From assembly GCF_033042135.1 (NCBI RefSeq), contig NZ_WBXM01000002.1:124001-188000 (forward strand): a stretch of DNA of 64,000 bases. Reading direction: 5' to 3'. A model generated the notes under the pieces. That model had not been told where the DNA came from. It saw only the letters and a list, made by a program, of their open reading frames with translations, and made no database searches. Position numbers and translations under genes: made by a program. The DNA comes from Haloechinothrix sp033042135. GTDB lineage: Bacteria; Actinomycetota; Actinomycetes; Mycobacteriales; Pseudonocardiaceae. Shown here in pieces: positions 8,960 through 17,940 of this stretch. The first letter of the stretch is position 1. The number at the start of each line of letters is the position of its first letter.

Positions 8960-10735
8960 ATGCGGCGTCGAAGCCGCCTGCTGCCTGCCAGACTGCTGGC
9001 GGGTCTGGCCGCCGTCTCGCTCGCGGTGACCGCCTGCACCGGCAACCCACCACCCCCGCAACCGACCGAACCGACCCCTACTGGCGCCGCGGAAGCCGAG
9101 CCCGACCCGGATCGGATCGTCGTCGGGGTCGACTCCATCGAGGGTGGGTACAACCCGCACAAGCTCGCCGACGCCTCGACGGCCACCGCGGCCCTTGCCC
9201 GGCTGCTGCTGCCCTCGGTGTTCCGCGAAGGGCCGGACGGCGAACCGGTGCTGGACGAGACCGTTATGGACGGGGCCGAGGTGATCGAGGAGGATCCGTT
9301 CACCGTCGAGTACCGCATCAGGCAGGACGCCGCATGGTCGGACGGGGCACCGATCCGGGCAGCGGACTTCCTCTACCTGGCCGAGGTCATGCGTGCCGAG
9401 CCGGGCACGATCGACCCTGCCGGGTACCGGCTCATCGACGACATCGCCTCGCGGGACGGCGGGAAGCGGGTGGAGGTGCGGTTCCGCGAACCGTACCCCG
9501 GGTGGCGCTCGCTGTTCGTCAACCTGTTGCCCGGTCACCTGTTGAAGGACTCCCCAGGCGGCTGGCCGGATGCACTGGCGGACAGCTTCCCCGCCTACGG
9601 CGGGCCGTTCGCCATCGAACACCGCGACACCGCCCGAGGGGAGCTGGTGCTCGAACGCAACGAGCGGTACTGGGACGAGCCAGCTGAGGTGGATCGGATC
9701 GTGCTGCGCGAGGCGAGCCCGCAGGAGCTGGCCTCGTCACTGCGGGCAGGCAGTGGGCAGCTGGCGTTGACGGCCTCGCCGGGCGGCAGACGGGCGCTGC
9801 AGCGTCTCGGCGATGAGGTCGAGCTGCACACCGTCGCTCGCCCGGAGATCGCCGAGGTGCAGCTACGGGCCGCGAGTCCGCTGTTGGCCGACGAGCACCT
9901 GCGCGAGGCTGTGGTGGCACTGCTCGACAGGGAGGCGCTGCTCGACGCCGGGGCAGGGGCGGGCGAGTGGGTCAGTGCCGACGCGCAGGTGCTGCCACCC
10001 TCGGCGCGGGAGTACACGGCGACGATGCCGGAACGGTTCCACGCAGCCGATGCCGACCGGGCGGAGCGCGCGTTCGGCGCCGCCGGGTACCGGCAGGTGG
10101 ACGGGCGTTGGCAACGCGCGGGCGGTCAGCCGCTCGAGCTGGTGATCGGTGTGCCCGGTGAGCGCGAGCCGTACGGCCGGGTCGCCGAGGAGCTCGCCGG
10201 TCAGCTGGAGCGGCACGGCGTCAGCGTGGAGATCGAGCCGGTGGCGCCGCGCGAGCTGGTCGCCATCGACGCCGACGCCCCTGCGGGTGGCCCCGGTACC
10301 GGCGTGCCGGAGGCCGGGCGGGACGGCATGCCGGACATCGCGGTGGCAGGTAGGGCCGTGGGGCACGATCCGGCCGCCACCCTGGCCTCCCGCATGGCGT
10401 GCCTGGCGGAACCCTCGGGACGGACCGGAGGTTCCGAGGACGGCGGCTCCGGTGAGGCCGGGGACAGTGAGGGTGACCCCGTCGGGCCGGTGGCGCAGCC
10501 CAGGCTGTGCACCGCGGAGGTGCGTTCGGCGGTGACCGAGGTGCTGACGGGGGAGGCCGAGCTGGCCGAGGTGCTGGATCGGGTCGAGCCCGAGCTGTGG
10601 CGGCGCCACACCCGGATTCCGTTGTTCCAACGCGCGGACACGCTGGCGGTCACCGGTGAGATCACCGGCGTGGAGGTGGGCGAGTCGATGGCGGGCGCGT
10701 TCGGATCGGCCGCCGAGTGGCGGTCGCGACGGTAA
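8960..10735 (+). CDS. lpqW: LpqW-like lipoprotein (family 5 solute-binding fold)
   Basis: 591-residue lipoprotein with the fold of peptide-binding proteins. A signal peptide with Arg-rich start and lipobox VTAC is at about residues 25-30, followed by a Pro/Thr-rich spacer. The SBP_bac_5 features VEYRIRQDAAWSDGAPI and FPAYGGPFAIE are present. Its position directly after typA and upstream of mshB matches mycobacterial LpqW, which adjusts phosphatidylinositol mannoside and lipoarabinomannan synthesis rather than transport. An Asp/Gly/Ser-rich low-complexity stretch lies near residue 500. A strong ribosome-binding site (aggaggt, 8944-8950) decides the ATG. The LpqW role is inferred from context; a plain peptide-binding protein is the alternative. 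Confidence 0.8.
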   Translation: MRRRSRLLPARLLAGLAAVSLAVTACTGNPPPPQPTEPTPTGAAEAEPDPDRIVVGVDSIEGGYNPHKLADASTATAALARLLLPSVFREGPDGEPVLDETVMDGAEVIEEDPFTVEYRIRQDAAWSDGAPIRAADFLYLAEVMRAEPGTIDPAGYRLIDDIASRDGGKRVEVRFREPYPGWRSLFVNLLPGHLLKDSPGGWPDALADSFPAYGGPFAIEHRDTARGELVLERNERYWDEPAEVDRIVLREASPQELASSLRAGSGQLALTASPGGRRALQRLGDEVELHTVARPEIAEVQLRAASPLLADEHLREAVVALLDREALLDAGAGAGEWVSADAQVLPPSAREYTATMPERFHAADADRAERAFGAAGYRQVDGRWQRAGGQPLELVIGVPGEREPYGRVAEELAGQLERHGVSVEIEPVAPRELVAIDADAPAGGPGTGVPEAGRDGMPDIAVAGRAVGHDPAATLASRMACLAEPSGRTGGSEDGGSGEAGDSEGDPVGPVAQPRLCTAEVRSAVTEVLTGEAELAEVLDRVEPELWRRHTRIPLFQRADTLAVTGEITGVEVGESMAGAFGSAAEWRSRR

Positions 10736-10838
10736 CGCAGTAGGCGGCCACGGGGAATGATCTCGCTCACCCCGGTGGCACACATGAGACAGTGGCACAG
10801 AGTAGCCAGACCGCGGGTCGTTACGTTGCCTAACGGCC

Positions 10839-10866
10839 CCGCCGAACGTATTAACCCGTTCGGCGG
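10839..10866. promoter_or_regulatory. Perfect 10-bp inverted repeat, candidate operator
   Basis: ccgccgaacg and cgttcggcgg are perfect reverse complements separated by an 8-nt AT-rich spacer (tattaacc). AT-rich spacers are scarce in this genome, and no T-run follows. It lies about 250 nt before the solute-binding protein gene. Confidence 0.45.
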
Positions 10867-10928
10867 ATGGGGTGGCGTGAAGTGCATATCCGCAGGTGAT
10901 CGCACTCCTCGCTCAATCGCGAGATCGT

Positions 10929-10944
10929 GGTGAAAGAGGTCACC
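10929..10944. promoter_or_regulatory. CRP-type palindrome GGTGA-N6-TCACC upstream of the peptide transporter
   Basis: GGTGA-AAGAGG-TCACC is a perfect palindrome with the GTGA-N6-TCAC core of the CRP/GlxR family. It sits inside a larger inverted repeat. Its centre is about 180 nt before the solute-binding protein start. The same GGTGA-N6-TCACC arrangement occurs upstream of whiB1. Confidence 0.45.
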
Positions 10945-11116
10945 CTTTGGTCACGATCTCTCGCGAACTGGTGACTCGGCGTGTTCCGCTTCCTAGTGTT
11001 CATCGGCGAGCTCGCCATACCGACAATGTGTGGTGCGTCATACGCTTCGGCCACACTCACCGGAGCGACGAGGGCCGCGCATGCCTAGCTGGCCCAGTGC
11101 GAGGAGGACACAGGAC

Positions 11117-12862
11117 GTGATGAGAAGACCACGATTCGCTACCGCGACAGCGCTTGTCGCGAGCGGCGCGCTCGTGCTGAGTGCGTGCGCCGACAACGGA
11201 GAGGACGAAGCCGCGGACAACGGCGACGTCGGGGGCACGATCACCCTTGCGTGGCCCCAGCCGTACGACAGCTTCAACAACACAACCGCCGGGGCGAACT
11301 CGTTCGCCAACGGCATCGTCAACGAGTGGGTGACCACCGGCTTCTGGAACTACGCCGGGGAGGACGGCGAGGTCACGCCGAACGAGACCTTCGGTAGCTA
11401 CGAGCAGGTCTCCGAGGAACCGCTGGCCGTGGAGTACTCGATCCACGAGGATGCCGTGTGGTCCGACGGTGAGCCCATCGACTGTGCAGACGCCATGCTG
11501 TGGTGGGCCGTGCAGAGCGGCCAGGTCGGCGACTTCTCCCAGGTCAGCACCATGGGAATCGAGGACACCGTCGAACCGGAGTGCGAGCCGGGCGACAAGG
11601 ACTTCACCCTCGAGTACGAACAGCCCTTCGCCGACTGGCACAACAACGGACCCGGGCAGGGCAACAACGCGATGATGCCCGCGCACGTGGTCGCCGAGCA
11701 GGGCGGCCTGTCCACCGAAGAGCTCATCGAGGCGATCCGCGAGGGCGACGACGACGCCCTGACCGAAGCTGCCGAGTTCTTCAACGAGGGCTGGCTCATC
11801 GACGGGGCGCTGCCGGAGGAGGAGATCATCCCGTCCTCCGGGCCGTACAAGCTGGATTCCTACGCCGAGGGGCAGCACGTCACGCTCACCTACAACGAGA
11901 ACTACTGGGGTGAGCCCCCGAACACCGGGACCATCGTGATCCGCGAGATCCCGGAGGAGCAGCAGGTCCAGGCGCTGGAGAACCGGGAAGTCGACATCAT
12001 CAACCCGCAGCCGACCGTGGACATGGCCAACCAGATCGAGGCCGCCGAGGCCGCGGGCATCGAGTCGACCGTCGACGACCAGTACTCCTACGAGCACCTG
12101 GACTTCAACTTCGACAGCGGCCCGTTCGCGGACAGCCTGGAGCTGCGTGAAGCGTTCGCGCTGTGCGTGCCGCGGCAAACCATCGTGGAGAACCTGATCC
12201 AGCCGGTGCAGCCGGATGCCGAGGTCAAGGACGTCCGCAACATCGCGCCCTGGGACCCCGGCTTCGACGAGGCCATCGACCGGTCCTCGGAGTTCATCGA
12301 GGAGTACGGCGAGCAGGACATCGAGCGGGCACGCCAGATCCTCGAGGAAGAGGATGCGGTCGGCACCGAGGTCCGGCTGGAGACGCTGGACAACGAGCGT
12401 CGCAACAACGCGGGCACGCTGATCGTGCAGAACTGCGAGGAAGCCGGCTTCGACATGGAGTTCGTCTCCACCGGTGACTTCTTCGACACCGATGGCGGCT
12501 TGAGCCAGGGCACCTTCGACGTGGCCATGTTCGCCTGGATCGGCTCCTCGGTGCTGTCCAACTGGAACTCCACCTACGAGACCCCGGACGAGTGCACCGC
12601 GGAGGCCAAGGGCAACAACAACGGTTGTTACTCCGACCCGGCGATGGATCAGATGCTGGACGACATCCTGCGGGAGACCGACCGCGACGAGGCGCTGTCG
12701 ATCGCGGCGGACATCGAGCGTCACCTGTGGGAGGACCTGGTCACCATCCCGCTGTACCAGCACCCGAACATCGCCGCCTGGCAGCCGGACATCGAGAACC
12801 TCGTGATGAACCCGACCCAGACCGGCCTGGTGTGGAACATGCCGGAGTGGAGCAGAGGGTGA
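11117..12862 (+). CDS. Peptide ABC transporter, solute-binding lipoprotein (family 5)
   Basis: 581-residue extracellular binding protein for peptides or related solutes. The signal peptide ends in lipobox LSAC at about residue 28, so it is lipid-anchored. The mature chain is very acidic (many Asp/Glu) and carries SBP_bac_5 features: VEYSIHEDAVWSDGEPI, SSGPYKLDSY and LTYNENYWG. The ribosome-binding site (gaggagg, 11101-11107) is 9 nt from GTG 11117; the next codon, ATG 11120, is the alternative start. It heads an operon with two permeases and two ATPases (to 17782), a complete Dpp/Opp-type importer. Substrate unknown. Confidence 0.9.
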   Translation: MMRRPRFATATALVASGALVLSACADNGEDEAADNGDVGGTITLAWPQPYDSFNNTTAGANSFANGIVNEWVTTGFWNYAGEDGEVTPNETFGSYEQVSEEPLAVEYSIHEDAVWSDGEPIDCADAMLWWAVQSGQVGDFSQVSTMGIEDTVEPECEPGDKDFTLEYEQPFADWHNNGPGQGNNAMMPAHVVAEQGGLSTEELIEAIREGDDDALTEAAEFFNEGWLIDGALPEEEIIPSSGPYKLDSYAEGQHVTLTYNENYWGEPPNTGTIVIREIPEEQQVQALENREVDIINPQPTVDMANQIEAAEAAGIESTVDDQYSYEHLDFNFDSGPFADSLELREAFALCVPRQTIVENLIQPVQPDAEVKDVRNIAPWDPGFDEAIDRSSEFIEEYGEQDIERARQILEEEDAVGTEVRLETLDNERRNNAGTLIVQNCEEAGFDMEFVSTGDFFDTDGGLSQGTFDVAMFAWIGSSVLSNWNSTYETPDECTAEAKGNNNGCYSDPAMDQMLDDILRETDRDEALSIAADIERHLWEDLVTIPLYQHPNIAAWQPDIENLVMNPTQTGLVWNMPEWSRG

Positions 12863-13088
12863 CGTGGAGTGACCGGTCGGGCTCGGCAGGTGAGCCGAGC
12901 CCGACCCCCTCCGCGTGACGAGGCTGGGTTCCGCACGAGCAGCCCAGGACTGGGAAAGTAGCCGCGTGCGGACCGGAGCTCGGAGCACAACAGCGGCGGG
13001 GCCGGTGAGATCGACCATCCGGTCCCGCCGCACCGTGCGCGCGATCCCATCCCCCTAACCTCTGCGACCCTGAGGAGACCTCAGCGCC

Positions 13089-14606
13089 ATGCTTGCCTTC
13101 ATCGCGCGGCGCCTGGTCGTGTCAGTCCTGGTGTTCCTCGCCGCCACCGTCGTCGTGTTCCTCATGGCGGTCAACGTCGGGGATCCGCTGGCCGAAGCCA
13201 GGCAGCTGCCGAGCGGTCCGGCCCAAGAGTCCGCGATCGCCGAGATCACCGAGCGGATGAACCTCGACGAACCCGTCTACATCCGCTACTTCCTCTGGCT
13301 GGGAGGGGTGCTTACCGGCGACCTCGGTGTCACCGCGACCGGCCACAGCGTCAACGCCATGCTGGAGAACGCCGTGGGCGCCACCCTGCAGCTGGTGCTC
13401 GGCGCCACGGTGCTGTCCATCGTGATCGGTATCAGCATCGGCGTCATCTCCGCGCTGCGCCAGTACAGCGGGCTGGACCTGTCGGTGACCTTCGCCGCGT
13501 TCCTGTTCTACTCGTTGCCGGTGTTCTGGGTGGGCACGCTGCTGAAACAGTTCGTGGCCATCGATCTGAACAACTGGCTCGCCGATCCCACGCTGGCGCT
13601 CTGGGTGATCGGTCTGGTCGCGTTGTTCGTGGCGCTGTTCTGCGCCTCGCTGGTCGTCGGTGACCGCCGCACCAGGCTGACCACGTTCGCGGTCGGCTTC
13701 CTCGGAATGGTCGCCCTGCTGTGGGCGCTGTCGGAAACGGGTTGGTTCGCCGACCCCGGACTGGGTGTGTTCGTGATCGCCGTGACCGCGATCGCGGGCG
13801 CGGTCGGCTTCACCACGCTGTTCAGCGGGCTGGACTGGAACAGCCCGGTGATGCGGGCTGCGATGACGGCCGCGGTGGCGGGGATCGTTTGCGCGCTGGT
13901 ACTCGATCCGGTGCTGGCCGATCCCAACCTCGCGACCATCGGCCTGCTCGCGCTGATCACCGCGGCGGTGTGCTTCGCCTTCGGCTGGGTGATCGGCGGT
14001 GAGCTCTACCGTCGCTCGGCCATCCAGGCGGCGATGTGGACGGGCCTGTTCACCGGAGCGTTGATCTTCGTCGACAGGATGCTGCAGTCCTTCGCCTCCT
14101 ACAGCGAGATGAAGGGCGGGCGCCCAGTGTCCACCATCGGGGCGGGAACACCCAACTTCGAGGGCACGTTCTGGCAGTCCGGGCTTGACTCGGTCGGTCA
14201 CCTCGCGCTGCCCACGCTGGCGCTGATGCTGATCTCGTTGGCTACCTACACCCGCTACACCAGGGCGAGCATGCTGGAGGTGATGAACCAGGACTACGTG
14301 CGCACCGCGCGCGCCAAGGGGCTGCCCGAGCGTGCGGTGGTCACCAGGCACTCGCTGCGCAACGGCCTGATCCCGATCACCACGCTGACCGCCTACGACA
14401 TCGGTACCGTCATGGGCGGTGCGGTGGTCACCGAGACGGTGTTCGGCTGGCGAGCCATGGGCCGGATGCTGCTGGACGGCATCCAGAACGGCGATCCCGG
14501 GCCGATCATGGCGTTCTTCCTGGTCGCGGGCGGGGCGATCGTGGTGTTCAACATGATCGCCGATATCACCTACGGCTTCCTCGACCCGCGGATCCGGCAG
14601 GCCTAA
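13089..14606 (+). CDS. Peptide ABC transporter permease, DppB type with a large membrane insertion
   Basis: Inner-membrane permease of the oligopeptide importer. The N-terminus (FIARRLVVSVLVFLAATVVVFLM) and the C-terminal BPD_transp_1 part, including YTRYTRASMLEVMNQDYVRTARAKG and the EAA-like segment, are canonical. At 505 residues it is about 170-190 longer than usual DppB proteins. The extra part, roughly residues 155-340, contains several additional hydrophobic helices (LWVIGLVALFVALFCASLVV, VGFLGMVALLWAL, LLALITAAVCFAFGWVIG). A gaggag ribosome-binding site precedes the ATG. Long forms are seen in some actinobacteria; the role of the insertion is unknown. Confidence 0.9.
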   Translation: MLAFIARRLVVSVLVFLAATVVVFLMAVNVGDPLAEARQLPSGPAQESAIAEITERMNLDEPVYIRYFLWLGGVLTGDLGVTATGHSVNAMLENAVGATLQLVLGATVLSIVIGISIGVISALRQYSGLDLSVTFAAFLFYSLPVFWVGTLLKQFVAIDLNNWLADPTLALWVIGLVALFVALFCASLVVGDRRTRLTTFAVGFLGMVALLWALSETGWFADPGLGVFVIAVTAIAGAVGFTTLFSGLDWNSPVMRAAMTAAVAGIVCALVLDPVLADPNLATIGLLALITAAVCFAFGWVIGGELYRRSAIQAAMWTGLFTGALIFVDRMLQSFASYSEMKGGRPVSTIGAGTPNFEGTFWQSGLDSVGHLALPTLALMLISLATYTRYTRASMLEVMNQDYVRTARAKGLPERAVVTRHSLRNGLIPITTLTAYDIGTVMGGAVVTETVFGWRAMGRMLLDGIQNGDPGPIMAFFLVAGGAIVVFNMIADITYGFLDPRIRQA

Positions 14607-14620
14607 GGGAGGGTGCAGCG

Positions 14621-15610
14621 ATGAGCGATGTAGATACCACGCGAACCCGGGCCCAGGCCGCCACCGACGCGGCGCAGGGCATGGGCGTGGAAGCGCGCAG
14701 CCAGGCGCAGCTGGTGCTGCGCCGGTTCCTCCGGCACAAGGGCGCGGTCGCCGGGCTGATCGGCCTGGGCGCCATCGTGGTGCTGGCGATGAGCTCGATC
14801 GGTTTCGGACCGATCCCCGGCTGGTGGCCTAAGGATTTCGCCACCACCGGCACCTTGGTGAACGAGGGGCGGCCCACGCTGAGCGTGTGGCCGAGCTTCC
14901 TCGGTGGCCCCGGCTTCCAGATCGGCGAGCACCCGTTCGGCCAGGACAACGTCGGCCGCGACTACTTCGCGCTCACCATGCGCGGTGCCCAGGTGTCGCT
15001 GATCATTGCGTTCATCGTGGGGATCGTGGCCACCTTCGTCGGTACCGTGATCGGCGCGGTCGCCGGGTACTTCCGCGGCAAGGCCGAGGCGTCGCTGATG
15101 CGGCTGACCGACGTGGTCATCACCATCCCCACGCTGCTGTTCGCCGGGCTGGTAGCGGTGATGTGGGGGCAGCAGGGGATCGTGGTGCTCGGGCTGGTGC
15201 TCGGGCTGGTCACCTGGACACCGACCGCGCGGTTGATCCGGGGCGAGGTGCTGTCGATCCGGGAGAAGGAGTTCGTGACCGCGGCCCGATCGTTCGGGGC
15301 CTCGTCGGTACGGATCATCACCAAGCACGTCCTGCCGAACACGGTAGGCATCATCATCGTCTCGGTGACCCTGGCGATCGCCACGGCGATCATCCTGGAG
15401 TCCGCGCTGTCCTTCCTCGGTCTCGGGGTGCAACCACCGGACACCTCGCTCGGCCGGATCATCAGCGACTACCAGAACGCGCTGACCGTGCGACCGTGGC
15501 TGTTCTACTGGCCGGGGCTGTTCATCATCGGCATCGTGCTGTCGGTGAACTTCATCGGCGACGGCCTGCGGGACGCCTTCGACCCACGACAGAACCGGGT
15601 GCGTGACTGA
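14621..15610 (+). CDS. Peptide ABC transporter permease, DppC type
   Basis: 329-residue second permease of the importer. The N-terminal OppC-like segment (QLVLRRFLRHKGAVAGLIGL), the FGQDNVGRDYFA motif of the periplasmic loop, and the EAA loop (VTAARSFGASSVRIITKHVLPN) are all present, with about six membrane helices. A gggagg ribosome-binding site precedes the ATG 14 nt after the first permease ends. It should pair with the DppB-type protein to form the pore. Confidence 0.93.
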   Translation: MSDVDTTRTRAQAATDAAQGMGVEARSQAQLVLRRFLRHKGAVAGLIGLGAIVVLAMSSIGFGPIPGWWPKDFATTGTLVNEGRPTLSVWPSFLGGPGFQIGEHPFGQDNVGRDYFALTMRGAQVSLIIAFIVGIVATFVGTVIGAVAGYFRGKAEASLMRLTDVVITIPTLLFAGLVAVMWGQQGIVVLGLVLGLVTWTPTARLIRGEVLSIREKEFVTAARSFGASSVRIITKHVLPNTVGIIIVSVTLAIATAIILESALSFLGLGVQPPDTSLGRIISDYQNALTVRPWLFYWPGLFIIGIVLSVNFIGDGLRDAFDPRQNRVRD

Positions 15611-16763
15611 CGGAATGGCGGACACAATGTCGACGAATTCGGACCCCTTCGGCGGCAGCGGGATCGGGGGCACTGGTGACACCAGTACCGGGGTGCATAC
15701 GGGCATGACCCTCGCCGACCTGGATCCTCCGCTCGACGACGAGATCCTCCGGGTGGAGAACCTGACCGTGGAGTTCCCCACCGACGACGGGGTCGTCAAG
15801 GCCGTGCGCGGGGTGGACTACACCGTGCGCTCGGGTGAGGTGCTGGGCATCGTCGGTGAATCCGGCTCTGGCAAGTCGGTGTCGTCGATGGCGATCATGG
15901 GGTTGCTGCCCCGCAACGCCCGGGTGCGCGGCCGCATCGTCTACCGAGGCAAGGACCTGCTGGCCATGCGGGAGAAGGAGCGGCGAGGGCTGCGGGGCGA
16001 GAAGATTGCCATGATCTTTCAGGACCCGATGACCTCGCTCAACCCGGTGCAGACCATCGGGGATCAGCTGGCCGAGGCGGTGCTCTCGCACCATCTGGTC
16101 CCCCGCAAGCGGGCGTTCGCGCGGGCGCGGGAGATGCTCGACCTGGTGGGTATCCCCCGGGCGGCAGAGCGGCTACGCAGCTACCCGCACGAGTTCTCCG
16201 GCGGGATGCGCCAGCGCGTGATGATCGCCATGGCGATCATCAACGACCCCGACGTGATCATCGCCGACGAGCCGACCACCGCGCTGGACGTGACGGTGCA
16301 GGCGCAGATCCTGGAGAAGCTGCTCGAGGTCAAGGACGCGGTCAACGCCGCGATCGTGATGATCACCCACGACCTGGGGGTGATCGCGGGGATGGCGCAT
16401 CGCGTGCTGGTGATGTACGCGGGCAGGCCGGTCGAGCTCGGCGACGTGGACGTGGTGTTCAACCAACCCCGCATGCCCTACATGGCCGGGCTGCTCGGCT
16501 CGCTGCCCTCGCTGGATGCCACCAGGCACGAGCGTCTGCGGCCCATCGAGGGCACCCCGCCGTCGCTGATCAACGTGCCGCCAGGGTGCCCGTTCTCGCC
16601 CCGGTGCCCGATCGCCGATGACAGCGCCTGCCTGACCGTGGAGCCGGATCCGGCGCCGACCGACCGGAACGACCACGTCGCCGCCTGCCACCACTGGGGC
16701 AAGCTCGCTCAGGCCGACGACCCGACGGCATTCTTCCGGCAGGAAAGCGAGAGGGCACGATGA
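15603..16763 (+). CDS. Peptide ABC transporter ATPase, DppD type
   Basis: 386-residue cytoplasmic ATPase. Walker A is GESGSGKS, the Q-loop is FQDPMTSLNPVQ, the signature is FSGGMRQRV and Walker B is VIIADEPTTALD. The C-terminal oligopeptide-transporter extension with conserved cysteines (PGCPFSPRCP and later Cys) is present and in some relatives binds an iron-sulfur cluster. An unusual Gly/Thr-rich N-terminal tail of about 40 residues precedes the domain. GTG 15603 overlaps the permease gene by 8 nt; in-frame ATGs at 15615 and 15627 are alternative starts. Confidence 0.92.
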   Translation: MTDGMADTMSTNSDPFGGSGIGGTGDTSTGVHTGMTLADLDPPLDDEILRVENLTVEFPTDDGVVKAVRGVDYTVRSGEVLGIVGESGSGKSVSSMAIMGLLPRNARVRGRIVYRGKDLLAMREKERRGLRGEKIAMIFQDPMTSLNPVQTIGDQLAEAVLSHHLVPRKRAFARAREMLDLVGIPRAAERLRSYPHEFSGGMRQRVMIAMAIINDPDVIIADEPTTALDVTVQAQILEKLLEVKDAVNAAIVMITHDLGVIAGMAHRVLVMYAGRPVELGDVDVVFNQPRMPYMAGLLGSLPSLDATRHERLRPIEGTPPSLINVPPGCPFSPRCPIADDSACLTVEPDPAPTDRNDHVAACHHWGKLAQADDPTAFFRQESERAR

Positions 16764-17782
16764 GCGTGATGGCCGAAGACGCGCGAAACGAGGTGTCGCG
16801 CGGCTACCGCGACGCCCTGCTCGAGGTGAACGACCTCGAGGTGACTTTCCCCGTGCGCGGCGGCAGTGGTTTGTTCCGCCGCAAGGTGGGGGACGTGCAT
16901 GCTGTCAGCGGGGTCTCGTTCGACATCGCGCAGGGTGAGACGCTGGGCATGGTGGGCGAGTCCGGCTGCGGGAAGTCCACAACCGGGCGGGCGCTGCTGC
17001 AGCTGATCAGGCCCAGCTCCGGTTCGGTGCGCTTCGAGGGTGTCGAGCTGACCACGATGCGACCGCGACAGCTGCAGGCGGTTCGGCGCGACCTGCAGAT
17101 CGTGTTCCAGGACCCGTTCGCTTCGCTGAACCCGAAGATGCCGGTCAACGACATCATCGGCGAGCCGTTGCGGGTGCACCGGCAGTGGCGACCCGGTGGC
17201 CCCGAGCGGGTGGCCGAGCTGCTCGAACTGGTGGGGTTGAGCCCCGAGCACGGCAACCGGTACCCGCACGAGTTCTCCGGCGGTCAGCGGCAGCGCATCG
17301 GGATCGCCAGGGCGCTGGCGCTGCGCCCGAGGATGCTGGTGCTCGACGAGCCGGTCTCCGCGCTGGACGTGTCGGTGCAGGCCGGGGTGGTCAACCTGCT
17401 GGAGGACCTGCAGCGGGAGTTCGGGCTGGCGTACCTGTTCATCGCGCACGACCTATCGGTGGTGCGGCACATCTCGCACCGGGTCGCGGTGATGTACCTG
17501 GGCAAGATGGTCGAGACCGGCACGCGGGAGCAGATCTACCAGCGCCCGTCCCACCCGTACACCAAGGCGCTGCTGTCGGCCGCCCCCGCTGCGAATCCGG
17601 ACAGCGAGCGGAGCAGGGAGCGGATCATCCTCGGTGGCGACGTGCCGAGCCCGATCGACCCGCCGAGCGGCTGCCGGTTCCGCACCCGCTGCTGGAAGGC
17701 GGCCGAGATCTGTGCCACCGAGGAGCCCGCCCTCGTCGACCGCGGTGAAGGCCACCCGGTCGCCTGCCACTTCCCGGAGTAA
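16760..17782 (+). CDS. Peptide ABC transporter ATPase, DppF type
   Basis: 340-residue ATPase partner of the preceding gene. Walker A GESGCGKS, Q-loop FQDPFASLNPKM, signature FSGGQRQRI, Walker B LVLDEPVSALD and the Cys-containing C-terminal extension are all seen. The ATG overlaps the upstream stop in an ATGA junction. It is the last gene of the five-gene transporter operon that begins at 11117. Confidence 0.93.
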   Translation: MSVMAEDARNEVSRGYRDALLEVNDLEVTFPVRGGSGLFRRKVGDVHAVSGVSFDIAQGETLGMVGESGCGKSTTGRALLQLIRPSSGSVRFEGVELTTMRPRQLQAVRRDLQIVFQDPFASLNPKMPVNDIIGEPLRVHRQWRPGGPERVAELLELVGLSPEHGNRYPHEFSGGQRQRIGIARALALRPRMLVLDEPVSALDVSVQAGVVNLLEDLQREFGLAYLFIAHDLSVVRHISHRVAVMYLGKMVETGTREQIYQRPSHPYTKALLSAAPAANPDSERSRERIILGGDVPSPIDPPSGCRFRTRCWKAAEICATEEPALVDRGEGHPVACHFPE

Positions 17783-17805
17783 CCCAAGCCGTGTCGGGTC
17801 CGCAG

Positions 17806-17910
17806 GCACCCCGTGTCGAGAGCCCGGGCATGTCGAGGTGCTGAACACGGGGTGTTGTAGCGGTAGACATGGTGTGCCGGCGCGCCAGACATGGGGTGCC
17901 GGAACGCGTG
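17806..17910. repeat. Intergenic repeats with 22-bp period before mshB
   Basis: Three related decamers start at 17845 (ACACGGGGTG), 17867 (ACATGGTGTG) and 17889 (ACATGGGGTG), exactly 22 bp apart. An inverted copy (CACCCCGTGT, 17807-17816) pairs perfectly with the first and could form a hairpin after the transporter operon. It may be an operator array, a terminator, or part of a dispersed family repeat. Confidence 0.55.
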
Positions 17911-17928
17911 GCACGGCGGAGGAGCCAT

Positions 17929-17934
17929 TACAGT
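17929..17934 (+). promoter_or_regulatory. -10 box of probable leaderless mshB promoter
   Basis: TACAGT ends 6 nt before the GTG start of mshB. A purine-rich ggcggaggag lies too far away (16 nt) for a normal ribosome-binding site, so a leaderless or nearly leaderless transcript fits best. Confidence 0.4.
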
Positions 17935-17940
17935 GGCTGC

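Larger units (their letters stand above)
10736..11116 (+). other. Intergenic region with two inverted repeats upstream of the peptide transporter
   Basis: 381 nt without a gene. It holds a perfect 10-bp inverted repeat (ccgccgaacg / cgttcggcgg, 10839-10866) and a longer imperfect stem (10917-10929 with 10952-10966) that encloses a CRP-type palindrome. No T-run follows either, so operators are more likely than terminators. The promoter of the transporter operon should lie between here and 11100. Confidence 0.6.

Noticed and set aside
11057..13033. 658-codon open frame on the minus strand opposite the solute-binding protein
   Set aside because: It mirrors the acidic binding-protein gene (antisense GC-frame shadow), has no family motifs, and crosses intergenic DNA.
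13122..14351. 409-codon minus-strand frame opposite the DppB-type permease
   Set aside because: Arg/His/Gln-rich composition typical of antisense high-GC frames.
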